Positions 56,151-64,000 of a DNA stretch of 64,000 bases are shown here, in pieces (within the stretch, counting starts at the first letter, position 1; each line of letters begins with the position of its first letter). The notes under the pieces are model-generated. The model had not been told where the DNA came from. It saw nothing but the letters and a program-made list of their open reading frames with translations, and did no database searches. Source of the stretch: Rhodospirillales bacterium (GTDB taxonomy: Bacteria; Pseudomonadota; Alphaproteobacteria; SMXQ01). The stretch lies in the NCBI GenBank assembly GCA_018666775.1, contig JABIXC010000003.1, forward strand, positions 1 through 64,000, written 5' to 3'. A program made the translations under genes and the position numbers.

Positions 56151-56714
56151 TTACTCTGCAGGACGGACTTCCTTTACCTCCGGTATGAAATGCTTCAATA
56201 AATTCTCAATCCCCACCTTCAGGGTCGCAGAAGAACTGGGGCAGCCCGCACAGGCGCCCTGCATCTTCAAATAAACAATGCCTTCTTCAAAGGACCTGAA
56301 CACAATATCGCCACCATCCTGGGCCACTGCGGGGCGAACACGTGTTTCAAGGAGTTCCTCAATTTTGGCAACAATTTCGGCATCTTCACCCGCAACCGCC
56401 TGGACATCATCTTCGCCAGATTCCACCGCTTCATTAATCATCGCGGTGCCCATGGTGTAATGTTCCATGATCACGCCAAGAATTTCAGGCTTTACCACCG
56501 ACCAGTCACGCGCATCGCCTTTGGTAACCGCGATAAAGTCTGCGCCTAAAAAAACGCCCTCAACCCCGTCCAGCAGAAACAGTCTTTCGGCCAGCGGCGA
56601 ACGCTCGGCCGCATCAGTCGTTCTGAAATCTGCCGTACCGGTTTCCATAACCGTTTCGCCCGGTAAAAACTTGAGCGTCGCAGGATTAGGCGTCTGTTCG
56701 GTCTGAATAAACAT
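56151..56714 (-). CDS. nfuA: NfuA-like Fe-S cluster carrier
   Basis: A 187-residue protein with an N-terminal Nfu_N domain (MFIQTEQTPNPATLKFLPG) and a C-terminal NifU-type domain with the cluster-binding CAGCPSSSATL (Cys pair at about residues 154 and 157). It delivers 4Fe-4S clusters to target enzymes. RPAVAQDGGDIVF is also diagnostic. The window has many Fe-S clients (MiaB, the GlpC-like protein, the flavoprotein). The 252-bp stretch upstream (56715-56966) has no gene and a weak hairpin, TTGTCCG/CGGACACAA at 56898-56935. Confidence 0.94.
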   Translation of the reverse strand: MFIQTEQTPNPATLKFLPGETVMETGTADFRTTDAAERSPLAERLFLLDGVEGVFLGADFIAVTKGDARDWSVVKPEILGVIMEHYTMGTAMINEAVESGEDDVQAVAGEDAEIVAKIEELLETRVRPAVAQDGGDIVFRSFEEGIVYLKMQGACAGCPSSSATLKVGIENLLKHFIPEVKEVRPAE

Positions 56715-56966
56715 GACTTGCTGAACTCACCAATCGTTTGTGGCATTAAGATGTTCACGCCCCGGTCTGAGCTTTTTTCAACCCGCCGGACATCGCAAGA
56801 AGTTGTCCTTAATTTGGGAAATGATTGAGCCAAAATCAAGTTAAATTTTATGCTTTAAATCAACGGGTTAAGTGATAGCGTGGTTAACGGCCAAGGGTTG
56901 TCCGTAAAAACGCAAGAAAAAATCTGCGGACACAATAAAAACGAAATAATGGGACCCAAAGATGCC

Positions 56967-57482
56967 TTAAGTCAGTGCGTCTATTTCTTCATCGGAAAGA
57001 TTGCCCGGTACAATGGTAACGGGGATGGGCAATTCACCGGCACTTTTGCCGCCAAGTGCCATTACCAGAGGGCCTGGGCCCTTTGTGCCCGATGCTGCTG
57101 CCAACACCAAAACGGAAATGCTTTTTTCTTCATCAACCAGTTTCAGAAGCTCTTCACGGAGTTTACCGGCACGCAGATAATAGGCCGGGGTCTTGCCCGA
57201 CAATGCCTGAACATCAGCAGAAGCGTGATGGAAAATCGCTTCGGCTTCTTCGCGGCGTTCTTCTTGCATCAGGTCTTCTACGGCCATCCAGTGCTGAAAT
57301 TCTGCGGGTTCGATGACGTAAAACATGGCCACCCGCCCACCGGTATGTCTGGCACGGCGGCACGCAAAGCGAAGGGCTTTGTGATGTTCCTCCGTGGCAT
57401 CAACGACCACCAGGAAAATGCGTTCCTGCTCATCTGGGCCACTGGAGGTGTTGGTGCCCTGAATATTTTCGTCTGAAGCCAT
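56967..57482 (-). CDS. Universal stress protein family
   Basis: A 171-residue UspA-fold protein. IFLVVVDATEEHHKALRFACRRAR at the start is the first strand and helix, and the C-terminal nucleotide-loop region is SVLVLAAASGTKGPGPLVMAL, where the usual G-x2-G-x9-G-S pattern is relaxed. Usp proteins support survival under starvation or oxidative stress. It begins 2 bp after the TIGR02186 stop, in a tauE-TIGR02186-usp transcript, so its role may be tied to sulfite or sulfur stress. That link is inferred from position. Confidence 0.87.
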   Translation of the reverse strand: MASDENIQGTNTSSGPDEQERIFLVVVDATEEHHKALRFACRRARHTGGRVAMFYVIEPAEFQHWMAVEDLMQEERREEAEAIFHHASADVQALSGKTPAYYLRAGKLREELLKLVDEEKSISVLVLAAASGTKGPGPLVMALGGKSAGELPIPVTIVPGNLSDEEIDALT

Positions 57483-57484
57483 GG

Positions 57485-58237
57485 CTAGACCTTTCTGAAG
57501 ACCACGCCCGCCAACCAGCCGGCAAGGAGTGCGATAAGAATTGCTATTATGCCGTAAAGCGCTGAATTGCGGTGGGCAAATTGATATATCTCAGCACCCA
57601 GTCCGGCCTTCGCCACGCGCAATGGCGTCGTCTGGGCGCTAATCACGCTACCGTTGCGTACCAAATAGACTTCAACCAAATAGGTTCCTGTGGGGACATT
57701 TGCAGGAAAATGGAGCGTTGAACGGAAAAGATGCGGCCCCAAAAGTGCCACACGGCCCGGTTTTTCGCCATAAACCCCTGAACGGACCTTGTTACGAATA
57801 AGGCCAGCGCGAAAGGATGCCAGCCGTTTGGGGTCGCTTGCACGTTCCGGCCTTAAGCGCAGATTATTCAGACCAATGCGGTGGCGCGTCCGATCCGCCC
57901 GTTTGAGCAGGTCTGCAACGGGCCGGCTGCTGGCCACCCTATAAAACGTTGGGGCATTGGCAAAGCTTACTTCGGAATCATTGATCCAGATTCCGCCGAC
58001 GCGGGATTTATGCCGTACCACCGTTCGCTTGTTCGGGCCCCGAACAACGACAATAACGTCCCCTTCGGTTTCAACCGCGCCAAACAGAAGCACATCTGTG
58101 CCAACAAACCCGGTGGTAATATTGACCTCATGGCGGGAAAGATCGGCGACCAGACCTTGGGCAAGTACGGCTCTTGGAACCGTCGCAAACAATGCACCCA
58201 GAAATAATACGCCAATGATAAACAAGCGAGCCTTCAT
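57485..58237 (-). CDS. TIGR02186 family membrane-anchored protein
   Basis: A 250-residue protein with a signal peptide (about 26 residues, ending in RAVLAQ) and one C-terminal membrane helix (YGIIAILIALLAGWLAGVVF). The periplasmic part has VADLSRHEVNITTGFVGTDVLLFGA and VVVRGPNKRTVVRHKSRVGGIW, which I recognise as the TIGR02186 family. The function is unknown. Its ATG overlaps the TauE-type exporter stop by 4 bp, a pairing that recurs in alphaproteobacteria, so it may be an accessory subunit of the exporter. Confidence 0.85.
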   Translation of the reverse strand: MKARLFIIGVLFLGALFATVPRAVLAQGLVADLSRHEVNITTGFVGTDVLLFGAVETEGDVIVVVRGPNKRTVVRHKSRVGGIWINDSEVSFANAPTFYRVASSRPVADLLKRADRTRHRIGLNNLRLRPERASDPKRLASFRAGLIRNKVRSGVYGEKPGRVALLGPHLFRSTLHFPANVPTGTYLVEVYLVRNGSVISAQTTPLRVAKAGLGAEIYQFAHRNSALYGIIAILIALLAGWLAGVVFRKV

Positions 58238-59154
58238 AGTGCTGCCCCCACATCAAGGGAGAACAGATCGGTTGGCTCAATCACCAGACCCAAAATCATC
58301 TTGACCCCAACCGCCAACACCACAAGCGCCAAAAGGGCACGGAGATGTTCTGCCGGAAGCCTGCCCGCGAACCGGCTGCCAAACTGTGCGCCGACAACCC
58401 CGCCCGCCAGCAAGGTAAGCGCCAACATAACGTCCACGGTCTGGTTGTTAACTGCCTGCAAAAACGTCACGTTGGCGGTAACAAAAATGATCTGAAACAG
58501 GGACGTCCCGACCACCATCATGGTTGGCATCCCCAACAGATAAATCATTGCCGGCACCATGACAAAGCCGCCACCAACGCCCATGATGGCCGAAAGAATG
58601 CCCACAAAAAATCCAATGCCAAGGGGCAACAAGATGGAGATGTAAAGTTTTGATTTCCGAAACCGCACCTTGAAGGGAAGGCCATGGAACCAGGTATGCT
58701 GGTGCAACTTTCTGCGCGGGGCACTGGGATTGCGGCGCCGCAAGCTGGCACGAACTGACTCGATCAGCATCAAAGTGCCAATGGTGCCCAGGAACAAAAC
58801 ATAAGACAATGAAATGACAAGATCGAGCTGGCCCATGGCTCTTAAGATTGAATAAAGCCAAACCCCGAAGCCAGACCCCACAAGGCCGCCCATCAACAAC
58901 ACGCCACCCATTTTGAAATCGACATTGCCCCGACGCGTATGGGCAAGAACCCCGGAAACCGAGGCCGCCACCACCTGATTGGCCTCAGAGGCGACCGCCA
59001 CAGCAGGGGAAACGCCCGCAAAGATCAACAACGGCGTCATCAGAAACCCGCCGCCAACCCCGAACAGGCCCGACAAAAAACCAACACCGCCGCCCATCCC
59101 TAAAAGAAGGAACACGTTGAGAGAAATTTCAGCAATTGGCAGATAAATCTGCAT
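58234..59154 (-). CDS. TauE/SafE-type sulfite/organosulfonate exporter
   Basis: A 306-residue membrane protein with about eight helices in two halves. Each half has the family glycine-rich motif: FLSGLFGVGGGFLMTPLLI near residue 27 and VGILSAIMGVGGGFVMVPAMI near 185. The family exports sulfite, sulfoacetate or related anions. The arginine-rich cytoplasmic loop between the halves (SVRASLRRRNPSAPRRK) is longer than in many relatives. It leads the tauE-TIGR02186-usp transcript, about 100 bp after trpS's terminator-free end. Confidence 0.88.
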   Translation of the reverse strand: MQIYLPIAEISLNVFLLLGMGGGVGFLSGLFGVGGGFLMTPLLIFAGVSPAVAVASEANQVVAASVSGVLAHTRRGNVDFKMGGVLLMGGLVGSGFGVWLYSILRAMGQLDLVISLSYVLFLGTIGTLMLIESVRASLRRRNPSAPRRKLHQHTWFHGLPFKVRFRKSKLYISILLPLGIGFFVGILSAIMGVGGGFVMVPAMIYLLGMPTMMVVGTSLFQIIFVTANVTFLQAVNNQTVDVMLALTLLAGGVVGAQFGSRFAGRLPAEHLRALLALVVLAVGVKMILGLVIEPTDLFSLDVGAAL

Positions 59155-59251
59155 CGGGATAAGAAAGCCCCGGCTAGACAGGTTGTTTAACGATTAAATT
59201 CTGTTATTTGTTTTGCGCCTGTGAACGGAAAAGCGCAAGAAAAAATACAGC

Positions 59252-60253
59252 TCAAACGCGCAAGACGCCGATCAATTCGTGAATTTCTGACATATGTTTT
59301 TCAGAAATTTCCTTTGCGCGTTCTGCGCCCGTTCGCAATACCCCATCCACATAAGCCGGGTCCTTCATCAACCGCTGCATTTCAGCACCGATAGGGCCAA
59401 GTTTATCAAGGGCAAGGTCTGACAAAGCGCCCTTAAATTCAGAAAACAGTTTTCCCCCGAACGTATTGAGAATATCGCTGCGGGCATCACCGGAAAGGGC
59501 TGCATAAATACCGATCAGGTTAGCCGCCTCTGCCCGGCCTTCCAGGCCTTCAACGCTATCGGGCAGGGGTTCAGGATCGGTCCGGGCCTTTCTAATTTTC
59601 TGAACAATCAAATCGGCGTCATCGGTCATGTTGATGCGCGAATTATCCGATGGGTCAGATTTGCTCATCTTTGCAGTGCCGTCACGCAAACTCATAACCC
59701 GAGTTGCCTCACCCAGAATTTGTGGCTCTGGCAGGGGGAAATAGTCGGACCCGAATTGGCGATTAAACGCACCGGCAATATCGCGGCAAAGCTCCAGATG
59801 CTGTTTCTGGTCTTCGCCAACCGGAACGTGGGTCGCCTTGTACAAAAGAATATCTGCGGCCATCAACACCGGGTATGAATAAAGGCCAAGCCCTGCATTT
59901 TCCCGATGCTTACCCGCTTTTTCCTTGAACTGGGTCATGCGATTGAGCCAGCCCAGCGGCGTGACACAGCCCAAAAGCCACGCCAGTTCTGAATGCCCCG
60001 GCACCGCAGACTGATTGAAAATAGTGCATTTTTCAGGATCAATCCCTGCGGCAAGATAGGCCGCGGTTACTTCGCGGGTATTGGTCCGCAAACTGCCGGG
60101 GTCTTGGGGAAGCGTCAGGGCATGAAGATCGACGATGCAAAAAATGCAGTCGTAATCATGTTGCAGGTCGACCCAGTTTCTGATCGCGCCGAGATAGTTG
60201 CCAAGGTGCAAGTTCCCGGTTGGCTGTACCCCTGAGAAAATCCGGTTCATCAT
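59252..60253 (-). CDS. trpS: Tryptophanyl-tRNA synthetase
   Basis: A 333-residue class I synthetase. The HIGH-type motif is PTGNLHLGN (about residues 11-19), and KMSKS is exact at [10 protein letters not shown] near 196. [22 protein letters not shown] is the tryptophan-pocket block. Starts at 60253 and 60250 are both ATG. It follows murJ on the same strand with a 105-bp gap that contains a long nested hairpin. No other unusual features. Confidence 0.97.
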   Translation of the reverse strand: MMNRIFSGVQPTGNLHLGNYLGAIRNWVDLQHDYDCIFCIVDLHALTLPQDPGSLRTNTREVTAAYLAAGIDPEKCTIFNQSAVPGHSELAWLLGCVTPLGWLNRMTQFKEKAGKHRENAGLGLYSYPVLMAADILLYKATHVPVGEDQKQHLELCRDIAGAFNRQFGSDYFPLPEPQILGEATRVMSLRDGTAKMSKSDPSDNSRINMTDDADLIVQKIRKARTDPEPLPDSVEGLEGRAEAANLIGIYAALSGDARSDILNTFGGKLFSEFKGALSDLALDKLGPIGAEMQRLMKDPAYVDGVLRTGAERAKEISEKHMSEIHELIGVLRV

Positions 60254-60300
60254 TTAATCCGACTGGTAATTAACATCTATGCCCTTATGGGCGGAGTTTA

Positions 60301-60350
60301 TGGCCCCAACCAGACCCTTGGTCAAGACCGGGCCTGGAAATGGGGGGCCA
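60301..60350 (-). promoter_or_regulatory. Long nested hairpin between murJ and trpS
   Basis: An outer stem TGGCCCC/GGGGCCA (60301-60307, 60344-60350) encloses an inner stem CCAGACCC/GGGCCTGG (60310-60317, 60330-60337, one G-U pair on RNA). In the minus-strand transcript it lies between the murJ stop and the trpS start, about 47 nt before the ATG. No T-run follows, so mRNA processing or attenuation is more likely than termination. Confidence 0.5.
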
Positions 60351-60358
60351 CGTTGGCT

Positions 60359-61924
60359 TTATTCCACTTTATCAGCATCTGTATTTCGGCCAAAAGCATG
60401 GCGAAAATCTGCGATAGAAACCACCCCTGATAAATGGGCCAATGCCCCATAGAGCACCGCCCCGCAAATAACAATTGCCCCAAGCATCGCAAAGCGGACC
60501 GTCTCAGAACCCGTTAACATGTCGCCTATGGCAAGGGACACCCCCCAAACCACCGCGGCCATCGCAACGGACGCCGCCAGAACCCGTGGCAAACTACGCC
60601 GCAATTGCCGATCCGGCCTGAACCGTCCATTTTTCCGCAGCCCCATTGCCAGAAGCGCGCAATTGACCCAAGCCGACACCGACGTCGCGATGGCAATGCC
60701 CACATGGGCCAAAGGCCCCATCAGAACAAGGTTCAATACCACGTTGATACAAAGAGCGATAACCGCAACCTTAACCGGCGTTTTGGTGTCTTCGCGGGCG
60801 AAATATCCGGTCGATAGTATTTTCACCAAGACATAGGCCGGCAACCCAAGAGCGTAAGCCGCCAAGGTCCAGCCCGTGGCGGTCTGGGCCGCTTCATTGA
60901 AAGCCCCTCGGCCAAACAAGACAATGATGATCGGCTGGGCCGCAGCAACCAGAGCAAACGCCGCCGGAATGGTCAGGGCCATGGCAAATTCCACCGCCCG
61001 ATTTTGGCTGGCAAGCGCTTCGGCCTCATTGCCTGCCCGGATCTGGCGCGCCAGCAAGGGCAATAATGCCGTGGCGACGGCAATGCCAACAACGCCTAAG
61101 GGCAATTGGTTGACCCGGTCGGCATAATACAAAAATGAAATCGTGCCGGACGGCAACAATGAGCCAATCACCAGATCAACCAGAATATTAATCTGGTAAA
61201 CCCCCGCCCCCAAAGCCACCGGCAACATAAGACGCAGCAGCTTTTTTACTTCGGGGGTTAATCGAGGCATTCGTAGATGCAGAAAAATGCCGTCACGACC
61301 AAGTGCGAAGCCCAGCCATATGAACTGAAATATGCCGCCTGCAGCAACCCCCCATGCCAAACCATGGGCCGGCGTTTTTGCAAATAACCCCCAGCCCAAA
61401 ATGGCCGTGATCAAGACCATGTTGAGCACAATGGGGGATGCGGCAGCGGCGGCAAAACGATCATGGGCGTTCAGCACGGCCCCCATCAGGGAAACCAGCG
61501 ATATAAACAGAAGATATGGAAATGTGATCCTGGCAAGCTCTACTGCCAGGCCAAATTTTTCTGGGTCTGACACAAACCCGGGCGCGATCACCATCATGGC
61601 ATAGGGCATGAAAACCTCAACCAACGCCACAAGCACAAACAGCGCTAACAACATGACCGAGAGCGCATCTTCGGCAAAGCGCCTGGCTATTTTATCGCCC
61701 GCAGAAACCAAAAGCCCCGAAAAGGTTGGCACGAAGGCCGCAGAAAAAGCGCCTTCCGCAAACAAGCGGCGAAACAGGTTTGGAAATTTAAAGGCAACGA
61801 AAAAGGCATCGGCCACCGGGCCCGCACCCAAAATTGCGGCGAACAGAATATCGCGAACAAATCCGGCAATGCGGCTAATCAGTGTAAACCCACCGACGGT
61901 GGTAATAGATCGAATCAGCGCCAT
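60359..61924 (-). CDS. murJ: Lipid II flippase MurJ
   Basis: A 521-residue inner-membrane MOP-superfamily protein with about 14 helices that flips lipid II for peptidoglycan synthesis. The N-terminal SRIAGFVRDILFAAILGAG and FVAFKFPNLFRRLFAEGAFS are canonical. Conserved later blocks are YYADRVNQLPLGVVGIAVATALLP (given as YYADRVNQLPLG) and GYFAREDTKTPVKVA. The start ATG follows the glnD end by 57 bp on the same strand. The glnD-murJ-trpS order is conserved in alphaproteobacteria. Confidence 0.96.
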   Translation of the reverse strand: MALIRSITTVGGFTLISRIAGFVRDILFAAILGAGPVADAFFVAFKFPNLFRRLFAEGAFSAAFVPTFSGLLVSAGDKIARRFAEDALSVMLLALFVLVALVEVFMPYAMMVIAPGFVSDPEKFGLAVELARITFPYLLFISLVSLMGAVLNAHDRFAAAAASPIVLNMVLITAILGWGLFAKTPAHGLAWGVAAGGIFQFIWLGFALGRDGIFLHLRMPRLTPEVKKLLRLMLPVALGAGVYQINILVDLVIGSLLPSGTISFLYYADRVNQLPLGVVGIAVATALLPLLARQIRAGNEAEALASQNRAVEFAMALTIPAAFALVAAAQPIIIVLFGRGAFNEAAQTATGWTLAAYALGLPAYVLVKILSTGYFAREDTKTPVKVAVIALCINVVLNLVLMGPLAHVGIAIATSVSAWVNCALLAMGLRKNGRFRPDRQLRRSLPRVLAASVAMAAVVWGVSLAIGDMLTGSETVRFAMLGAIVICGAVLYGALAHLSGVVSIADFRHAFGRNTDADKVE

Positions 61925-61981
61925 GGTTCAGAATCTAGACGAAGGTACGACATAAGAAAAGCATACCTGAAAAATACCGGT

Positions 61982-64000
61982 CTATCCCTCATCAGGTTTT
62001 TGGGCCTGGGCTTTAGGGGACGGTTTTGAATTTCCGGATTTTTTAACAGGTTTTTGCATCGCAGGGGGTGTTGTGGAAACAGCCACCTGGTTTTCCTTAG
62101 CCACTTTCGCATTCGTTTCTTCAATTGCTTCCATAAGACGCTCGCGGATCAATGGCAGGCGTGATTCATGGGAAACCTTCAGGCCAAACAGGTCTTTTAC
62201 ATAAAAAACATCGACAGCGCGGGTGCCGTATGTAGAAATTTTGGCCGATGCAATTTGCAGATTAAGATCCGTCAGCACCGCTGTAACATCATAAAGAAAG
62301 CCGGGCCGGTCCCTGCCGTTGACTTCAATCACCGTGTTGGTCGCCGATGCTTTGTTATTGATCATGACCCGGGGCTGATCCCGAAACACACGGGTGCGCG
62401 CAGGCAGGGTGGCCTTTATTTCCAAGGTGCGGGGCAGGCGACGTTGGCGCGAAATGATTTGTTTCAAGGCATCATTGAGTCGTTGCAGGGCACGGGGATT
62501 GTCAAAGGCATCTCCGTTCACATCCTGAATCCAGAAAGAATCAAGCGCCATACCATCTGCCATGGTGAAAATCTTGGCATCCGCAATGTTTGCGCCGCAA
62601 AGCGCCATGGCCCCGGTAATGCGGGAAAACAACCCGGCATCATCCAATGTATAAACCGTCACTTCCGTGATATCCCGAAACTGGTCAATCTTTGTATCAA
62701 TGACCAAAGGCACTCGATCATCATTTTCAAACGGCTCGCTATCCGCTGCAATCCGCTCCGCATGACGCAGCAAGGTGTCGCTATCAAAGGCCAACCAATA
62801 GGGTGCAGGAATCCGGCCAGCATACGCATCAAACTGTTCATCAGACCAAGAGGTGAGGGCTGTGCGCAATGCATCGCGCGCTGCCCTTGCCCTGTCTTCG
62901 CGACCGCGTGCTGATAGCTGGCCCGACATCACATCTTCTGCGGCGTAATATAATTCCCGCAACAAGGCAGCCTTCCACCCATTCCAGACATTGGGACCAA
63001 CCGCGCGGATATCAGCAACGGTCAGACACAAAAGCAGGTGCAGGCGTTCTGGCGATTGCACTTCTTCAACAAAATCCGCAAGCGTCCTCGGGTCATCGAT
63101 ATCGCGCCTAAATGCCGTGTTGCTCATAAGCAAGTGGCTGCCCACCAACCAGGAAACCGTTTCGGTTTCTTCCTCACTTAATCCAAAACGCGGCCCCAGT
63201 GTATGGGCAATCTGCGCCCCCAAAACCGAATGATCACCGCCCCGGCCTTTCGCAATGTCATGCAGCATCAAGGCAACCATCAAGGCACGTTTTGCAGTGA
63301 TCTTGTGAAACGCTTCACTGGAGACTGGCATGTCGTCTTTCAGTTCACCCAGACCAATGCGATGCAAAATACCAATCGCCAGGATGGTGTGTTCGTCCAC
63401 GGTATAGACATGGTACATGTCGTGCTGCATCTGCGCGACCACCCGACCAAAATCTGGAACGAAGCGGCCAAAGACGCTCGCTTCATTCATGCGGCGCAAT
63501 GTAATTTCCGGGTTTTTCTTGTTGGTCAATATTTCCATAAACAACCGGTTGGCTTCCGGGTCTTGGCGCAATTGATCATCGATCAAGGGCAAGGAGCGGG
63601 TAATCAGGCGCAGGGTTGCTGGATGAATGTCCAAATCTTCGCTATGAGAAATATGAAACAACCGCAACAGGGCAATGGGATCGGCGCGAAAAATTTCATC
63701 GTCTTCTGTGCGGATGCGGCCTTTTTCAATAACAAAGCCATCCACTTCGCGCCGACCAATACCAAAGGTTGGCATGCGAATCCGCGCACGGCGTTTGTGC
63801 TGTTCTTCCAAAGCCGCGCAGAAAATCCGGGTTAACCCGCCCACTTCCTTGGCATACAGGAAATAGTGTTTCATGAAGCGTTCAACGGCACGCGCCCCGG
63901 AATGATCGGTGTATCCCATCAGGTCTGAGACCAGCGCCTGCAAATCAAAGGTCAGCCGGTCTTCTTCTCGATCGGTTTGGTAATGCAGGTGACAGCGCAC
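61982..64000 (-). CDS. glnD: PII uridylyltransferase GlnD, 3' part (cut by window edge)
   Basis: The last 672 residues of GlnD, which adds or removes UMP on PII proteins according to glutamine. The HD hydrolase domain has LMLHDIAKGRGGDHSVLGAQ (near residue 240 of this fragment). Two C-terminal ACT domains that sense glutamine are seen (EVTVYTLDDAGLFSRITGAM and EVNGRDRPGFLYDVTAVLTD). The N-terminal nucleotidyltransferase domain lies beyond 64000. A Lys/Pro/Ser-rich tail of about 35 residues after the last ACT domain is unusual for the family. Confidence 0.95.
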   Translation of the reverse strand: MRCHLHYQTDREEDRLTFDLQALVSDLMGYTDHSGARAVERFMKHYFLYAKEVGGLTRIFCAALEEQHKRRARIRMPTFGIGRREVDGFVIEKGRIRTEDDEIFRADPIALLRLFHISHSEDLDIHPATLRLITRSLPLIDDQLRQDPEANRLFMEILTNKKNPEITLRRMNEASVFGRFVPDFGRVVAQMQHDMYHVYTVDEHTILAIGILHRIGLGELKDDMPVSSEAFHKITAKRALMVALMLHDIAKGRGGDHSVLGAQIAHTLGPRFGLSEEETETVSWLVGSHLLMSNTAFRRDIDDPRTLADFVEEVQSPERLHLLLCLTVADIRAVGPNVWNGWKAALLRELYYAAEDVMSGQLSARGREDRARAARDALRTALTSWSDEQFDAYAGRIPAPYWLAFDSDTLLRHAERIAADSEPFENDDRVPLVIDTKIDQFRDITEVTVYTLDDAGLFSRITGAMALCGANIADAKIFTMADGMALDSFWIQDVNGDAFDNPRALQRLNDALKQIISRQRRLPRTLEIKATLPARTRVFRDQPRVMINNKASATNTVIEVNGRDRPGFLYDVTAVLTDLNLQIASAKISTYGTRAVDVFYVKDLFGLKVSHESRLPLIRERLMEAIEETNAKVAKENQVAVSTTPPAMQKPVKKSGNSKPSPKAQAQKPDEG

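Overview
The window is a continuous, gene-dense stretch of an alphaproteobacterial chromosome. Gene content and order point to a Rhodospirillales-like lineage: Irr and MucR regulators, an olsB-olsA pair, a PraR-like regulator next to metK, dnaA beside rpsT and mutM, and the long syntenic run from glnD to pnp. I see no insertion sequences, prophage, CRISPR array, rRNA or tRNA genes. Nearly all of it is core genome, so the interesting material lies in intergenic structures, degenerate motifs and a few poorly understood gene groups.

Layout. 317-3948: a small cobalamin group (CobS-like, CobC, CobD-like, CobA). 3945-7360: a cysteine-cluster protein, a DapA-family aldolase, a YgjP-type metallopeptidase and a Bcr/CflA efflux pump with an attenuator-like leader. 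7357-16370, minus strand: a class A PBP, then the replication cluster gyrB, recF, dnaN, dnaA (listed by rising coordinate), with a rhodanese gene 9 bp before dnaA. 16371-16818: an AT-rich gap that could include an origin. 16819-18569: rpsT, a small secreted protein, mutM. 18615-25695, plus strand: ubiE, ubiB, coaBC, dut, an Rrf2 regulator, cysK, moeB and an SH3 protein.

25719-30264, minus strand: nitronate-monooxygenase-like flavoprotein, irr, rubrerythrin, an HdrD/GlpC-like Fe-S protein and DUF3501. A perfect dyad matching the Irr iron-control element sits against the -35 box of the rubrerythrin promoter, and a weaker copy lies before irr. I regard this as the most promising poorly described system here. 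30369-39816 carries the translation/RNA operon (transcription order rimP, nusA, ylxR, infB, rbfA, truB, rpsO, pnp). 40048-48499 carries miaB, phoH, ybeY, corC, lnt, a PraR-like regulator, metK and trmB, with a structured leader before metK. 48587-53034 carries ornithine-lipid genes, fur, mucR, a TusA-like protein, rimI and tsaB. 53134-56714 has cell-wall hydrolases and nfuA. 56967-64000 has a universal stress protein, TIGR02186, a TauE exporter, trpS, murJ and the 3' part of glnD.

All functions are assigned by recognising family motifs by eye. No database search, folding program or GC-skew calculation was run.
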